A DNA stretch of 64,000 nucleotides from positions 1-64,000 of the forward strand of contig CAJQLD010000032.1 of the NCBI GenBank assembly GCA_905479095.1, in the 5' to 3' direction. The position numbers were made by a program, and so were the translations under genes. Under the pieces are notes generated by a model, which saw nothing but the letters and a program-made list of their open reading frames with translations, was not told the DNA's origin and ran no database searches. Below are positions 39,054-48,906 of this stretch, piece by piece. This stretch comes from an uncultured Flavobacteriaceae bacterium (GTDB lineage Bacteria; Bacteroidota; Bacteroidia; Flavobacteriales; Flavobacteriaceae). Numbering within the stretch: position 1 is the stretch's first letter; each line of letters begins with the position of its first letter.

Positions 39054-41198
39054 CTATTTTTTGATAAACTTTGCAACCATTTCTAAATTCCCTGCTTTTA
39101 TCTTCATAAAGTACATCCCTTTAGAAAGCTCTGAAACCTGAATTCTGTTTGAAGTGATTTGAGTACTACCCATCACTCGTTTACCAGTGATGTCATAAAT
39201 TTCATAAGCGCTTATCACGGCGTTATTCTGAAGCGTAATTTTCAATTCATCTTGTACTGGATTTGGATAGATTTTTAATTGTAACGCAGATACGGCTTCA
39301 TTACCTAGAGTGGTAGAAACATAAACTCCATAATCATCTGCACGTCCTGCAAAATTATTAGAACAAACTACAGGAGAACTATTCATGTTTGAAATCACTC
39401 GCATGGTTAATACTGTGTTTAACGTTGCATTTGCTGGTGGTGTGACAGGGGTTGTGAACGTATGAGACCCAGCATTATCTGTTTCAACATTCGTTTCTAA
39501 AACACGTTCGTTAGCTTCAAAGGTTCCGCTATTATCCCAATCAATCCATACTTCTGTGTGTTGAGAAAAATCATCAATTGATTGATAGATGACTTGCAAC
39601 TCATAAGACGTACTCGCATTAATTAGTGTATTTTTTGAACACCTAAAATCTACAAAACCACTAGCAGGTACAAAAGTATTCGTTAAATTACTCAATGTAT
39701 TGAACGAGACACTCGTGACTCCAGTACCAAAATTAGCATTATTATTAAAGCTCGTGGGTGTACAAACGGCTGAAGGTGATGGAGTAATAATTACATTATT
39801 TTGTTTGGTGCGTGTTGAAGTTCCTTGAAGATTTGTGATTTGGAGTGTGACATCATAGGATCCAGCATTCTCAAATGTAATGGAAGGGTTTTGTTGGGAT
39901 GAAGTATAAGTAGAGCCTGCCCCATTATCAAAAGTCCAAACAAAAGAGATGTTATCATACCCAGAATTTGTGTAGCTATTTGGTGTATTGGTTGATGCAT
40001 CAGTAAATGAAACTTGCTGATCTATACATCCTAATGTTGCTGTGGAACTAAAATCAACAACTGCTGTTGCTATTGGAGTCAGTGCAGTACTTGTAAGATA
40101 AGATGCTCTTACAACAGTTAAGGCAGCATTAGAAACAGCTCTTTGACCTCCAGTAAATTCGGATGAACAGCCAGAATAATCCATATAATTGAACATATGG
40201 TCTTGGTGAGTTCCAGAGCTTCTAGTATACCCCGTCTCTGGATTAATGACTTGATTAAATGCTGAATCACAATTATTTGAAGTAGTCGTTTCGCAATCCC
40301 AATAAATAGAAGGCGTTATTTTCGATGTTCTAATGTGAGGTGGCGTATCTGCAATACCATCATCGCCACATAAACCATTATCTGGATCATCTCCATCAAA
40401 GGTGTGAGGTAAATTGAGGGCGTGCCCCATTTCATGCGCAAAAGTAGACGAGGATTCGTTTAAATAAGAACAAATTAAAACGACAGACCCATCTAGCACA
40501 TATCCATGTGCGCCTGCACCATAGGCATAGCCACCAATAAAAGAACCAGAATTCACATAACAATTTGAATTATCAATTTCATCCACAATCCATACGTTAT
40601 AATATTTTGTTTGGGTCCAAATAGCAAGAGCCTTAAGGTCCGCATCGCTAATACCTGAATTTCCAGAACGATTAACTCCGTTAGTTGAATACGGGATATT
40701 ATTACTCATATCTACCCGATTTATCCCATCAGTAGTGTTTCCGTTATCATCTTGTATGGCTAAAATGAATTCAATTTTCATATCAACGCCTTCTCCAAAA
40801 CCTAAGGTATTGGCTCTTTTTCTCCAATAATTATTTAAATATTGGATACCTAACTTAACGTCTTCATCTGAAATATTAGTTCCTGTTCCAATCGCTTCGC
40901 CTTTGTGCATCACGTGAACAACAACTGGGACTTGAAGAATATCGTTTGAAGCTACAAATTTTTGGGAAGCAGCATTTTTAATCGCCAATTTCATTTTTTC
41001 ATGACGCTCTTTATATTGAGGATCATTTTTCATTTTTTCATTGTGCAATGAATCGGCACCACAAAATTCTTTAAAATTTCGTTGGTTCGCATCTTGTGAT
41101 GTTAAAGTGGGTGCAATTGGGGTCAGTGTTTGCGCATTCATATTGAAAGACGCAAAGAGTGCAATCATAACGATTGCTTTTGAGTACTTGTGGTTCAT
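39054..41198 (-). CDS. M43-type zinc metalloprotease with PKD and GEVED-like regions and T9SS sorting domain
   Basis: 714 aa; FAHEMGHALNLPHTF zinc motif; PKD-like FVWTFDNGAGSTYTSSQQNPSITFENAGSYDVTLQITN; GEVED-like VWIDWDNSGTFEANERV; C-terminal LKIYPNPVQDELKI. Confidence 0.94.
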   Translation of the reverse strand: MNHKYSKAIVMIALFASFNMNAQTLTPIAPTLTSQDANQRNFKEFCGADSLHNEKMKNDPQYKERHEKMKLAIKNAASQKFVASNDILQVPVVVHVMHKGEAIGTGTNISDEDVKLGIQYLNNYWRKRANTLGFGEGVDMKIEFILAIQDDNGNTTDGINRVDMSNNIPYSTNGVNRSGNSGISDADLKALAIWTQTKYYNVWIVDEIDNSNCYVNSGSFIGGYAYGAGAHGYVLDGSVVLICSYLNESSSTFAHEMGHALNLPHTFDGDDPDNGLCGDDGIADTPPHIRTSKITPSIYWDCETTTSNNCDSAFNQVINPETGYTRSSGTHQDHMFNYMDYSGCSSEFTGGQRAVSNAALTVVRASYLTSTALTPIATAVVDFSSTATLGCIDQQVSFTDASTNTPNSYTNSGYDNISFVWTFDNGAGSTYTSSQQNPSITFENAGSYDVTLQITNLQGTSTRTKQNNVIITPSPSAVCTPTSFNNNANFGTGVTSVSFNTLSNLTNTFVPASGFVDFRCSKNTLINASTSYELQVIYQSIDDFSQHTEVWIDWDNSGTFEANERVLETNVETDNAGSHTFTTPVTPPANATLNTVLTMRVISNMNSSPVVCSNNFAGRADDYGVYVSTTLGNEAVSALQLKIYPNPVQDELKITLQNNAVISAYEIYDITGKRVMGSTQITSNRIQVSELSKGMYFMKIKAGNLEMVAKFIKK

Positions 41199-41287
41199 TG
41201 GTTATATTGTTTAATAAAATTAAATATCTATTAAACAAATATACGTATTTAAAACTTGAACTATAACTTATATTCAGTGTCTGGATG

Positions 41288-41320
41288 CCAAAAAAGCCGC
41301 TAAATACGGCTTTTTTGGTA
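41288..41320. terminator. Rho-independent terminator-like hairpin
   Basis: CCAAAAAAGCCG-CTAAATA-CGGCTTTTTTGG. Confidence 0.85.
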
Positions 41321-41338
41321 CTAAGTTGAAATAAATTC

Positions 41339-44191
41339 CTACTTACTCAAATACATTTTACGTCTGGAGTATAAGTTATAAAATTCATCATCCTTTAAAC
41401 TGTCGATAAAGAGAATACTTTCCCCAGTACTTTTCATTTCTGGCCCCAATTGCTTATTGACATTAGGGAATTTATTAAACGAAAACACCGGTTGTTTGAT
41501 GGCATAGCCTTCCAAATGAGGCTTAAAATCAAAATCCGTAACTTTCTTTTCACCCAACATCACTTTGGTTGCATAATTCACATAGGGTTCGCCATACGCT
41601 TTGGCAATAAAGGGAACGGTTCGAGAGGCTCGTGGATTGGCTTCAATAATATACACCATGTCGTCTTTGACTGCAAATTGTATATTGATTAATCCTACCG
41701 TATTAAGTGCTAACGCAATTTTTTTGGTGTGATCTTTAATCTGTTGCATCACTAAATTACCTAAATTGAAAGGCGGTAAGGTCGCATTACTGTCACCTGA
41801 GTGAATCCCACAAGGTTCAATATGTTCCATGATACCGATGATGTACACATTTTCGCCATCGCAAATCGCATCGGCTTCCGCTTCTATTGCCCCATCCAAA
41901 TAATGATCTAGTAACAACTGATTTCCAGGCATTCTGCTTTGTAAATCTACAACGTGTTTTTCTAACTCTTCTTTATTAATTACAATTTTCATCCCCTGCC
42001 CTCCTAAAACATAAGACGGACGTACCAAAATTGGAAAATCTAAGACATCGGCAATCGCTGCCGCTTCATCGGCCGTCGTGGCAATATCAAATTCTGGATA
42101 CGGAATGTTATTGTCTTTCAAAAGGTTTGAGAACAAGCCTCTATCTTCGGCTAAATCGAGAGATTCAAAACTCGTTCCTAATATTTTGACACCATATTTG
42201 GTTAATTTCTCAGCAAGTTTTAAAGCCGTTTGACCACCTAACTGCACAATAACGCCTTCTGGTTTTTCGTGTTTAATAATGTCATAAATATGTTCCCAAA
42301 ATACAGGTTCAAAATACAACTTATCCGCAGTATCAAAATCGGTTGAAACCGTTTCAGGATTACAGTTAATCATAATGGTTTCATAGCCACATTCTGCGGC
42401 AGCTAACACGCCGTGTACACAACAGTAATCAAACTCAATTCCTTGACCAATTCGATTGGGGCCAGATCCTAAAACAATCACTTTTTTCTTATCGGAAACG
42501 ACACTTTCATTATCTGAAAAACGGTTGCCATCGGCGGTTTCCATATCACTCTCAAACGTTGAATAGTAATAAGGAGTCTTGGCTTCAAATTCCGCCGCAC
42601 AAGTATCCACTAATTTATAAACGCGATTGACGCCTAATTCTTCTCGCTTTTTATACACCTGACTTTCTAAACAGCCGAGCATGTGCGCAATTTGTCGATC
42701 GCCATATCCTTTTTGTTTCGCTTCAAGCAATAACGGTTTTTCTATCGTTTCAATTTTATAGGTCGAAATTTCATTTTTTATCAAATGTAATTCTTCATAT
42801 TGTTTTAAAAACCACATATCAATTTTAGTGATTTCATGAATTCGACTCAGTGGAATTCCCATCTGGATGGCATCATAAATAATAAACACACGATCCCAAG
42901 ACGCATATTTTAGTTTATCAATAATTTGAGTGTAATCTTTATTTTCTTTGCCGTCTGCGCCTAAACCGTTTCGTTTAATTTCGAGCGATTGTGTGGCTTT
43001 ATGAAGTGCTTCTTGAAACGAGCGTCCAATGCCCATCACTTCGCCAACCGATTTCATTTGTAATCCCAACGTTCGGTCGGAACCTTCAAATTTATCAAAA
43101 TTCCAACGTGGTATTTTAACAATCACATAATCTAAGGTCGGTTCAAATAAGGCCGATGTCGATTTTGTAATTTGATTATTTAGTTCATCTAAGTGATATC
43201 CTAGCGCTAATTTAGCCGCTATTTTGGCAATTGGATAGCCCGTTGCTTTACTTGCTAGTGCCGAGGATCGTGACACCCGAGGGTTAATTTCGATGGCAAT
43301 AATATCTTCTTTTTCATCTGGAGAAACGGCAAACTGCACATTACATCCCCCCGCAAAATCACCAATACTGCGCATCATGTGAATGGCCATATCGCGCATC
43401 CGTTGATAGGTACGGTCACTTAAAGTCATGGCAGGAGCTACTGTAATTGAATCCCCAGTATGAATTCCCATAGGATCCATATTTTCTATGGAACAAATGA
43501 TGACAACATTGTTATTAGAATCTCTAAGCAATTCTAACTCATATTCTTTCCAGCCTAACAAAGCCTTATCAATCATCACTTCATGGATTGGAGAAATTTC
43601 CAAACCACGGGTTAATAATTCATCGAAGTCTTCTTCTTTATGAACAATGGCCGCACCATCACCTCCTAAGGTAAAAGAGGCTCTAATGACCAGTGGAAAC
43701 CCAAATTCTTGGGCAATTTCTTTTCCTTTAAGGAATGAGGTCGCCGTGGCTTGTGGCGCCATCGGAATACCGATTTTAAGCATTAATTCGCGAAACTTCT
43801 CCCGATCTTCTGTAATGTTAATCGCATCAATATCAACGCCAATAATTTCAACACCAAAATCGGTCCAAATCCCTTTTTCATCGGCCTCAATACAAAGATT
43901 TAAAGCGGTTTGACCACCCATCGTTGGTAAAACAGCATCAATTTGAGGATGCTCTTTTAATATTTTGATGATTGATTTGGTAGTCAAAGGCAACAAATAC
44001 ACATGATCAGCCATTGCTGGATCCGTCATAATGGTTGCTGGATTGGAATTAATTAAAATGGTTTCGATTGCATCTTCTCTTAAAGAACGGAGTGCTTGGG
44101 TTCCTGAATAATCAAACTCGCAAGCCTGTCCTATAACGATCGGTCCAGAACCTATAATTAAAATTGATTTAAGATCTTTATTTTTTGGCAT
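41339..44191 (-). CDS. carB: Carbamoyl-phosphate synthase large subunit
   Basis: 950 aa; ILIIGSGPIVIGQACEFDYSGTQALRSLREDA, MGGQTALNLC, VIVLGSGPNRIGQGIEFDYCCVHGV. Confidence 0.98.
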   Translation of the reverse strand: MPKNKDLKSILIIGSGPIVIGQACEFDYSGTQALRSLREDAIETILINSNPATIMTDPAMADHVYLLPLTTKSIIKILKEHPQIDAVLPTMGGQTALNLCIEADEKGIWTDFGVEIIGVDIDAINITEDREKFRELMLKIGIPMAPQATATSFLKGKEIAQEFGFPLVIRASFTLGGDGAAIVHKEEDFDELLTRGLEISPIHEVMIDKALLGWKEYELELLRDSNNNVVIICSIENMDPMGIHTGDSITVAPAMTLSDRTYQRMRDMAIHMMRSIGDFAGGCNVQFAVSPDEKEDIIAIEINPRVSRSSALASKATGYPIAKIAAKLALGYHLDELNNQITKSTSALFEPTLDYVIVKIPRWNFDKFEGSDRTLGLQMKSVGEVMGIGRSFQEALHKATQSLEIKRNGLGADGKENKDYTQIIDKLKYASWDRVFIIYDAIQMGIPLSRIHEITKIDMWFLKQYEELHLIKNEISTYKIETIEKPLLLEAKQKGYGDRQIAHMLGCLESQVYKKREELGVNRVYKLVDTCAAEFEAKTPYYYSTFESDMETADGNRFSDNESVVSDKKKVIVLGSGPNRIGQGIEFDYCCVHGVLAAAECGYETIMINCNPETVSTDFDTADKLYFEPVFWEHIYDIIKHEKPEGVIVQLGGQTALKLAEKLTKYGVKILGTSFESLDLAEDRGLFSNLLKDNNIPYPEFDIATTADEAAAIADVLDFPILVRPSYVLGGQGMKIVINKEELEKHVVDLQSRMPGNQLLLDHYLDGAIEAEADAICDGENVYIIGIMEHIEPCGIHSGDSNATLPPFNLGNLVMQQIKDHTKKIALALNTVGLINIQFAVKDDMVYIIEANPRASRTVPFIAKAYGEPYVNYATKVMLGEKKVTDFDFKPHLEGYAIKQPVFSFNKFPNVNKQLGPEMKSTGESILFIDSLKDDEFYNLYSRRKMYLSK

Positions 44192-44250
44192 TTTTAAATG
44201 TAATTGATTGTATTATAATAAGATACGAAATTAAGTAACGTTTGGGTATA

Positions 44251-44283
44251 AAAAAAGGCGTTGCTATTAGCAACACCTTTAAT
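44251..44283 (-). terminator. Terminator-like hairpin downstream of rpmH
   Basis: AAAGGCGTTGCTATTAGCAACACCTTT between rpmH and carB. Confidence 0.75.
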
Positions 44284-44303
44284 ATATTAACAATTGTTAA
44301 TCA

Positions 44304-44462
44304 TTATTTTTTATGACGAGTTTCAGAAGATACACTGATCTTTTTTCTTCCTTTGGCTCTTCTTCTAGCAAGAACTTTTCTTCCGTTAGCAGAAGCCATT
44401 CTCTCTCTAAAACCATGTTTATTTTTTCTCTTTCTCTTGGATGGTTGAAACGTTCTTTTCAT
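44304..44462 (-). CDS. rpmH: 50S ribosomal protein L34
   Basis: Own translation of the minus strand: [52 protein letters not shown], 52 aa; below the size cut-off of the ORF track. Confidence 0.97.
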   Translation of the reverse strand: MKRTFQPSKRKRKNKHGFRERMASANGRKVLARRRAKGRKKISVSSETRHKK

Positions 44463-44635
44463 TATAGTATATTTTTAAAACTTTACTCGTGTGATTATCT
44501 TTAAAAAATGCGCTCAAGTTTTATCTTAAAGCGCGGCACAAATATACAAAGAGTTTTTACTTTGACAAACCTAATTTTAAAATAATTTTGATTTGTTTTT
44601 ACTACCTTTGTACTCGCTAAATAAATAACTCAATT

Positions 44636-45205
44636 ATGTTCAACAAAAATATAAAATTATTCCTTGCTACTGCGATCGTCGCGTATGCTGTGTATCAAAT
44701 TATAGAAACCTATGTCGGAAATGGCATCATGCTGATTCTCCTTGCATCAATTTTTGTATTTCTATATTTCAAAAATGAAATGATTTTATTAGCGTTTTTA
44801 AAACTTCGAAAACAAGATTTTCCAGGGACTGAGCGTTTACTCAACAAGATAAAAAATCCAAAAACAGCCCTTACGAGCAAACAGCAAGGGTATTATAATT
44901 TCTTAAAAGGGATTATGGTTTCTCAAACGAATATGAATGATGCTGAAAAATATTTTAAAAATGCGGTCAGCCTTGGTTTATCAATGGACCATGATTTAGC
45001 AATGGCAAAATTAAACCTTGCCGGAATTGCTTTTACCAAGCGACGTAAACAAGAAGCACAAAAATTACTTCAAGAAGCTCAAAAGCTCGACAAAAGAGAT
45101 ATGTTGTCTGAACAAATCAAAATGATGAAGCAACAGATGAAAAAAGCAGCAATGCCAAATCAACATTTTGGAGGTCAACAACAACGCGGCGGAAAGAGAC
45201 GTTAA
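44636..45205 (+). CDS. Membrane protein with TPR-like C-terminal region
   Basis: 189 aa; two N-terminal TM segments, TPR-like MNDAEKYFKNAVSLGLSMDHDLAMAKLNLAGIAF. Confidence 0.75.
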   Translation: MFNKNIKLFLATAIVAYAVYQIIETYVGNGIMLILLASIFVFLYFKNEMILLAFLKLRKQDFPGTERLLNKIKNPKTALTSKQQGYYNFLKGIMVSQTNMNDAEKYFKNAVSLGLSMDHDLAMAKLNLAGIAFTKRRKQEAQKLLQEAQKLDKRDMLSEQIKMMKQQMKKAAMPNQHFGGQQQRGGKRR

Positions 45206-45273
45206 CAACGATGAGAATCTATGGTATGTTCGTTGTATTTACGATGAACACATATGGATGTGTAATCGCTTAT

Positions 45274-45953
45274 TTATTTTAATCCAAGTAGATCTATCCG
45301 GTTTCCGACTGTGAAATCTTTCATTTCATTTTCAAGAGTATCGAAATCTATCTGTTTCACTTTTTTTATTATTTTTCCGCTTTTCATTAAATAAATTTCA
45401 TCACAAGTAGCTGCCAAGGTCGAAACTATATGAGAAGAAATAATAACTGTTTTCTTTAATATTTTAAGCTTCTTTATAATTTCAGCAATCACTAAATTAC
45501 TTTGTATATCTACACCATTAAATGGCTCATCCAGAATAAACACCTCATTTTCTTGTAAAAGGAGCGCTGTCAAAGCCAATTTCTTTTTCATTCCCGTCGA
45601 ATAGGTTGAAGCATACTGGTTTAACGGTAAATCAAATATGTTTTTACTTTCAATATTTGATAATTTTACTTGACGGGCGTTGGCAAGGAATTGAATGTAT
45701 TCTTTCCCCGTAATTTTTGAAAAAAAAAGGGTTCTGTACTTAAAAGTCCTAAATGGTCTTTGAGTTTATTAAAGTCTGATGATATAATTCCTTTATACGA
45801 TTCAAGTCCTGAAATACATCTGAATAGCGTTGTTTTCCCAGCGCCATTTTCTCCAACAACTCCATATACAGTTCCTTTTTTAAACTCTACATTGATTGCA
45901 TTAAGAACCTGCTTTCGCGCATAAAATTTCGATAATTTTTCAATTTTAATCAT
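45274..45953 (-). pseudogene. ABC transporter ATP-binding protein split by a 1-nt frameshift at a homopolymer
   Basis: ATG at 45953: MIKIEKLSKFYARKQVLNAINVEFKKGTVYGVVGENGAGKTTLFRCISG (Walker A); second ORF 45274-45591 has FILDEPFNGVDIQ (Walker B). The frame switches at A9 (45720-45728). Adding one nt gives EPFFFSKITGKEYIQFLANARQVKLSN...STGMKKKLALTALLLQ. Confidence 0.85.
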
Positions 45954-46867
45954 TCTAAAATTTTGTTTAATTTTTTTATGGATTGGGAATAAAATAGAGG
46001 AATCATAACAATTAACATTGGAGGAAACGTAAAACATAACGTTATCAACACTCCTTGTGATATATTTATATCATTGGGATACGCAGAATATTTAGCAACA
46101 ATCATTACTATTAAATAAGCAACGCACGTAAGATAAATAAGAATTAAAAGATCCACTTCATTCAAAAAGAAAATACTTAAAGTGACAAGAATCGGAAGAC
46201 TTAAAAGCGTAAAATTGATTAAGCAAGATTTGGTTTTTTTAATTAAAAATTCTTTTGATGACAGGTTGAAATTCCACACATAACATTCATTTTCTGGTTT
46301 TGAATAATAAAACATACAGACCAAACCGACTAACAGCATTGAAAATACTCCTAGATTAAAATTCCCAACTGAAACTGAAATACACATTAATACATAAGCA
46401 ATTGGAAACATGTAAAAGGTCTTTCTAAATCCTACTGAAAATTCAAATGGGTTTTTGCTAAAAGGCGTTGGAATGGTGAAGTTGATGTTTGTACTAAAGT
46501 TAATAAACGTAAGAAAAATTGTTAAAAGAATTAATACTATCATGTAATCAAATAGCCCTTTATAAATTAGAAATGCTAAAAAAGGAGTGCTGTAGAGTAG
46601 GTTTTCGATACAACGTAGTTTTAAATAATTTTTTTTAGAAAATATCAATTTTAGAAAATCATTTCTTTTAGGCTCACTTTGTTTAGAAAGAAACACTAAG
46701 GCTATCAATCCGTATATATGCACTGCAAATTGAGTTTTTGAAAACAGAAAATTAGAGATTGAAATAAAAACTATTAGAATTAGTGGATATACGACTAAAA
46801 GAGGAAGTCCGAACTCAATGATTTTTCGATTTAATATCTTAAATTGAAGATGAAAATAATCTAACAT
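45950..46867 (-). CDS. Polytopic ABC transporter permease-like membrane protein
   Basis: 305 aa, many TM segments; stop overlaps the ATPase start codon (ATGA). Confidence 0.75.
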   Translation of the reverse strand: MLDYFHLQFKILNRKIIEFGLPLLVVYPLILIVFISISNFLFSKTQFAVHIYGLIALVFLSKQSEPKRNDFLKLIFSKKNYLKLRCIENLLYSTPFLAFLIYKGLFDYMIVLILLTIFLTFINFSTNINFTIPTPFSKNPFEFSVGFRKTFYMFPIAYVLMCISVSVGNFNLGVFSMLLVGLVCMFYYSKPENECYVWNFNLSSKEFLIKKTKSCLINFTLLSLPILVTLSIFFLNEVDLLILIYLTCVAYLIVMIVAKYSAYPNDINISQGVLITLCFTFPPMLIVMIPLFYSQSIKKLNKILE

Positions 46868-46877
46868 TCTCTGTTTT

Positions 46878-47813
46878 TTATTTCGTAATCGACTTTGAGT
46901 AATACCCTTTCTCAGGGATTTTTAAAGTGTATAATTTCTTCGATTTATTATTTAAAAAAGGATCTCTTAACCAGGGGTTGTGGGTTTTTAATTGTTTGTA
47001 ATTTAATCCAAAACTTTCGGCAAACTTCACCATATCTGTAATCGCAGTATCAACTTTAACTTCATAGGTTTTTGGAAGCGTATATAAATGTGTTTTATCA
47101 AAGTTAAATCCATACTTTTTTGGAGTTGAAAAGATCTCTTTTAACGCCACAATTCGGAAAAGATAACGTCCGGTTTCTTCTCCTAACAATAAATCATAAT
47201 ACCCAGTTACATTTTGATCTTCTAATCGTTTAGAAATTCCGTTGACCCCTGCATTGTAAGCTGCCGCTGCCAAGGTCCAGTTTCCAAATTTCTCTTTGGC
47301 TTTAAGGATGTATTGACACGCAACATGGGTCGATTTTTCAAAATCATAACGTTCGTCCACATTGGTGTTAATTTCTAAACCATATTCTTTTCCTGTGGGT
47401 TTCATAATTTGCCAAAATCCTTTAGCCCCCGCAGGAGAGGTCACGTTTTGAAGTCCGCTCTCTATTAAGGCTAAATATTTAAAATCATTTGGGATCCCGT
47501 ACGATTTTAAAATTGGTTCAATAACAGGGAAATATTTATGGGAACGCTTAAATAAAAGCAAACCATTGGATTGCCAATAGGTATTAACTAGTAATTCGCG
47601 ATCGATGCGTTCTCGAATGTCTGGCGATTGAAGCGGCATAGATTCACCCGAAAAATTTAGCGCTTCTGGAATATCTAGCGCATAAATATTATAATCGTTT
47701 TCTAAAATCGGAGTTTCATTATTGAAAGAAGGTTGACTTGTGAAAGCAAGGACTAAAAAACCCGTAAAAGACAGGATTGCAGCCGTAAATAAAAAAGTTT
47801 TCAAATAGTGCAT
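46878..47813 (-). CDS. Lytic transglycosylase (MltD-like, SLT domain)
   Basis: 311 aa; FKYLALIESGLQNVTSPAGAKGFWQIMKPTGKEYGLEINTNVDERYDFEKSTHVACQYI and AAAAYNAGVNGI. Confidence 0.94.
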   Translation of the reverse strand: MHYLKTFLFTAAILSFTGFLVLAFTSQPSFNNETPILENDYNIYALDIPEALNFSGESMPLQSPDIRERIDRELLVNTYWQSNGLLLFKRSHKYFPVIEPILKSYGIPNDFKYLALIESGLQNVTSPAGAKGFWQIMKPTGKEYGLEINTNVDERYDFEKSTHVACQYILKAKEKFGNWTLAAAAYNAGVNGISKRLEDQNVTGYYDLLLGEETGRYLFRIVALKEIFSTPKKYGFNFDKTHLYTLPKTYEVKVDTAITDMVKFAESFGLNYKQLKTHNPWLRDPFLNNKSKKLYTLKIPEKGYYSKSITK

Positions 47814-47853
47814 AACAACGTAGATTTAAGAGTTAAAATTACAAAAAAAAGCA

Positions 47854-48525
47854 TCAACTCAACATCAATTTAGGTAAATTCTCGTTAAGCCATTTATATC
47901 TATTAAGGATCATAATGTGGGTACCTCCTTCAACAATAATGCAATTTTTCATGTTTTCAATAGGGAAAATAATATCCTGATCGCCATGAATATGAACCAA
48001 ATTAGGATCACTAGTCTCTTGATTCCACGAAACGACCTGTTTAATCGCCCAATCTAAATAGCGTTTATCGGTAATAGATAAATATTGTTTGTAAAGGTCT
48101 AGTCGCTTAACAATCGGTTTTCCAAAGGCATATTTAGATAACAAATCAATGTTTTGAGCAAAAAGACTGGTGGGTAGTAATTTATATACTTTTGTTTTTC
48201 CAGCCAATTGAAGGTGAAGTGGTAATTCATGACGGGCTTTTACACTTGAAATGATGATGATTTTTTTAAAGTCATAAACTAAATTCATCTCTTGGGCAAT
48301 GATCCCTCCAAAAGAGACCCCAACCAGAATTGCATTTTCATGATTAATTTTTTTACAAAATCGAATGGCATACTCTGAAATTGATTCATCATCAAATGGA
48401 ATCATCCATTCTAAAAAATGCATTTCAAAAACATTAGTATCTAACTGTATATGCTTAAATATACTAGAATTCGCAGCTAAACCGGGTAAAAAATAGACAG
48501 GTACCTTCTTATAATTTTGATTCAC
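47854..48525 (-). CDS. Alpha/beta hydrolase
   Basis: 223 aa; YFLPGLAANSSIFKHI, AILVGVSFGGIIAQEM nucleophile elbow, VHIHGDQDIIFP, GGTHIMI. Confidence 0.88.
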   Translation of the reverse strand: MNQNYKKVPVYFLPGLAANSSIFKHIQLDTNVFEMHFLEWMIPFDDESISEYAIRFCKKINHENAILVGVSFGGIIAQEMNLVYDFKKIIIISSVKARHELPLHLQLAGKTKVYKLLPTSLFAQNIDLLSKYAFGKPIVKRLDLYKQYLSITDKRYLDWAIKQVVSWNQETSDPNLVHIHGDQDIIFPIENMKNCIIVEGGTHIMILNRYKWLNENLPKLMLS

Positions 48526-48609
48526 TTAGCGTATTATTAACTAGTTAGATTTTTTTTTGTAAATTTGCAAAATAGAATTTATACAAACCTACTTAAAAAC
48601 TCTTTTTTT

Positions 48610-48906
48610 ATGGTTGACGCTTCTAACTTAACAGATAATCCATTTTTACGCCAATACGAATTAAAAGTTGGTGGCGAACTTGCAACCCTAGAATATTCTC
48701 AACAAGATCGAAAAATTTTCTTAACAAAACTAAACATTCCTGAAGTTTTAGAAACAGAGACGTTTGTTGAAGATTTTTTGAAAATAATTTTAGAGGATAT
48801 CATCGAAAAAGACATTAGTGTCGTACCAACCAGTCCTCCAGTTGCTAAATTTATTCGAGGAAATCGCCGTTACCGAAAAATGCTTCCTGTTGGAATTCGA
48901 ATCTAA
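48610..48906 (+). CDS. GNAT-like N-acetyltransferase (YjdJ-type)
   Basis: ATG at 48610 in frame with ORF 48565; FLRQYELKVGGELATLEYSQQDRKIFLTKLNIPE, VVPTSPPVAKFIRGNRRYRKML. Confidence 0.78.
   Translation: MVDASNLTDNPFLRQYELKVGGELATLEYSQQDRKIFLTKLNIPEVLETETFVEDFLKIILEDIIEKDISVVPTSPPVAKFIRGNRRYRKMLPVGIRI

Noticed and set aside
44313-44504. Plus-strand ORF of 63 aa
   Set aside because: Antisense to rpmH; Ser/Phe-rich translation is the complement of the Lys/Arg-rich L34 codons.
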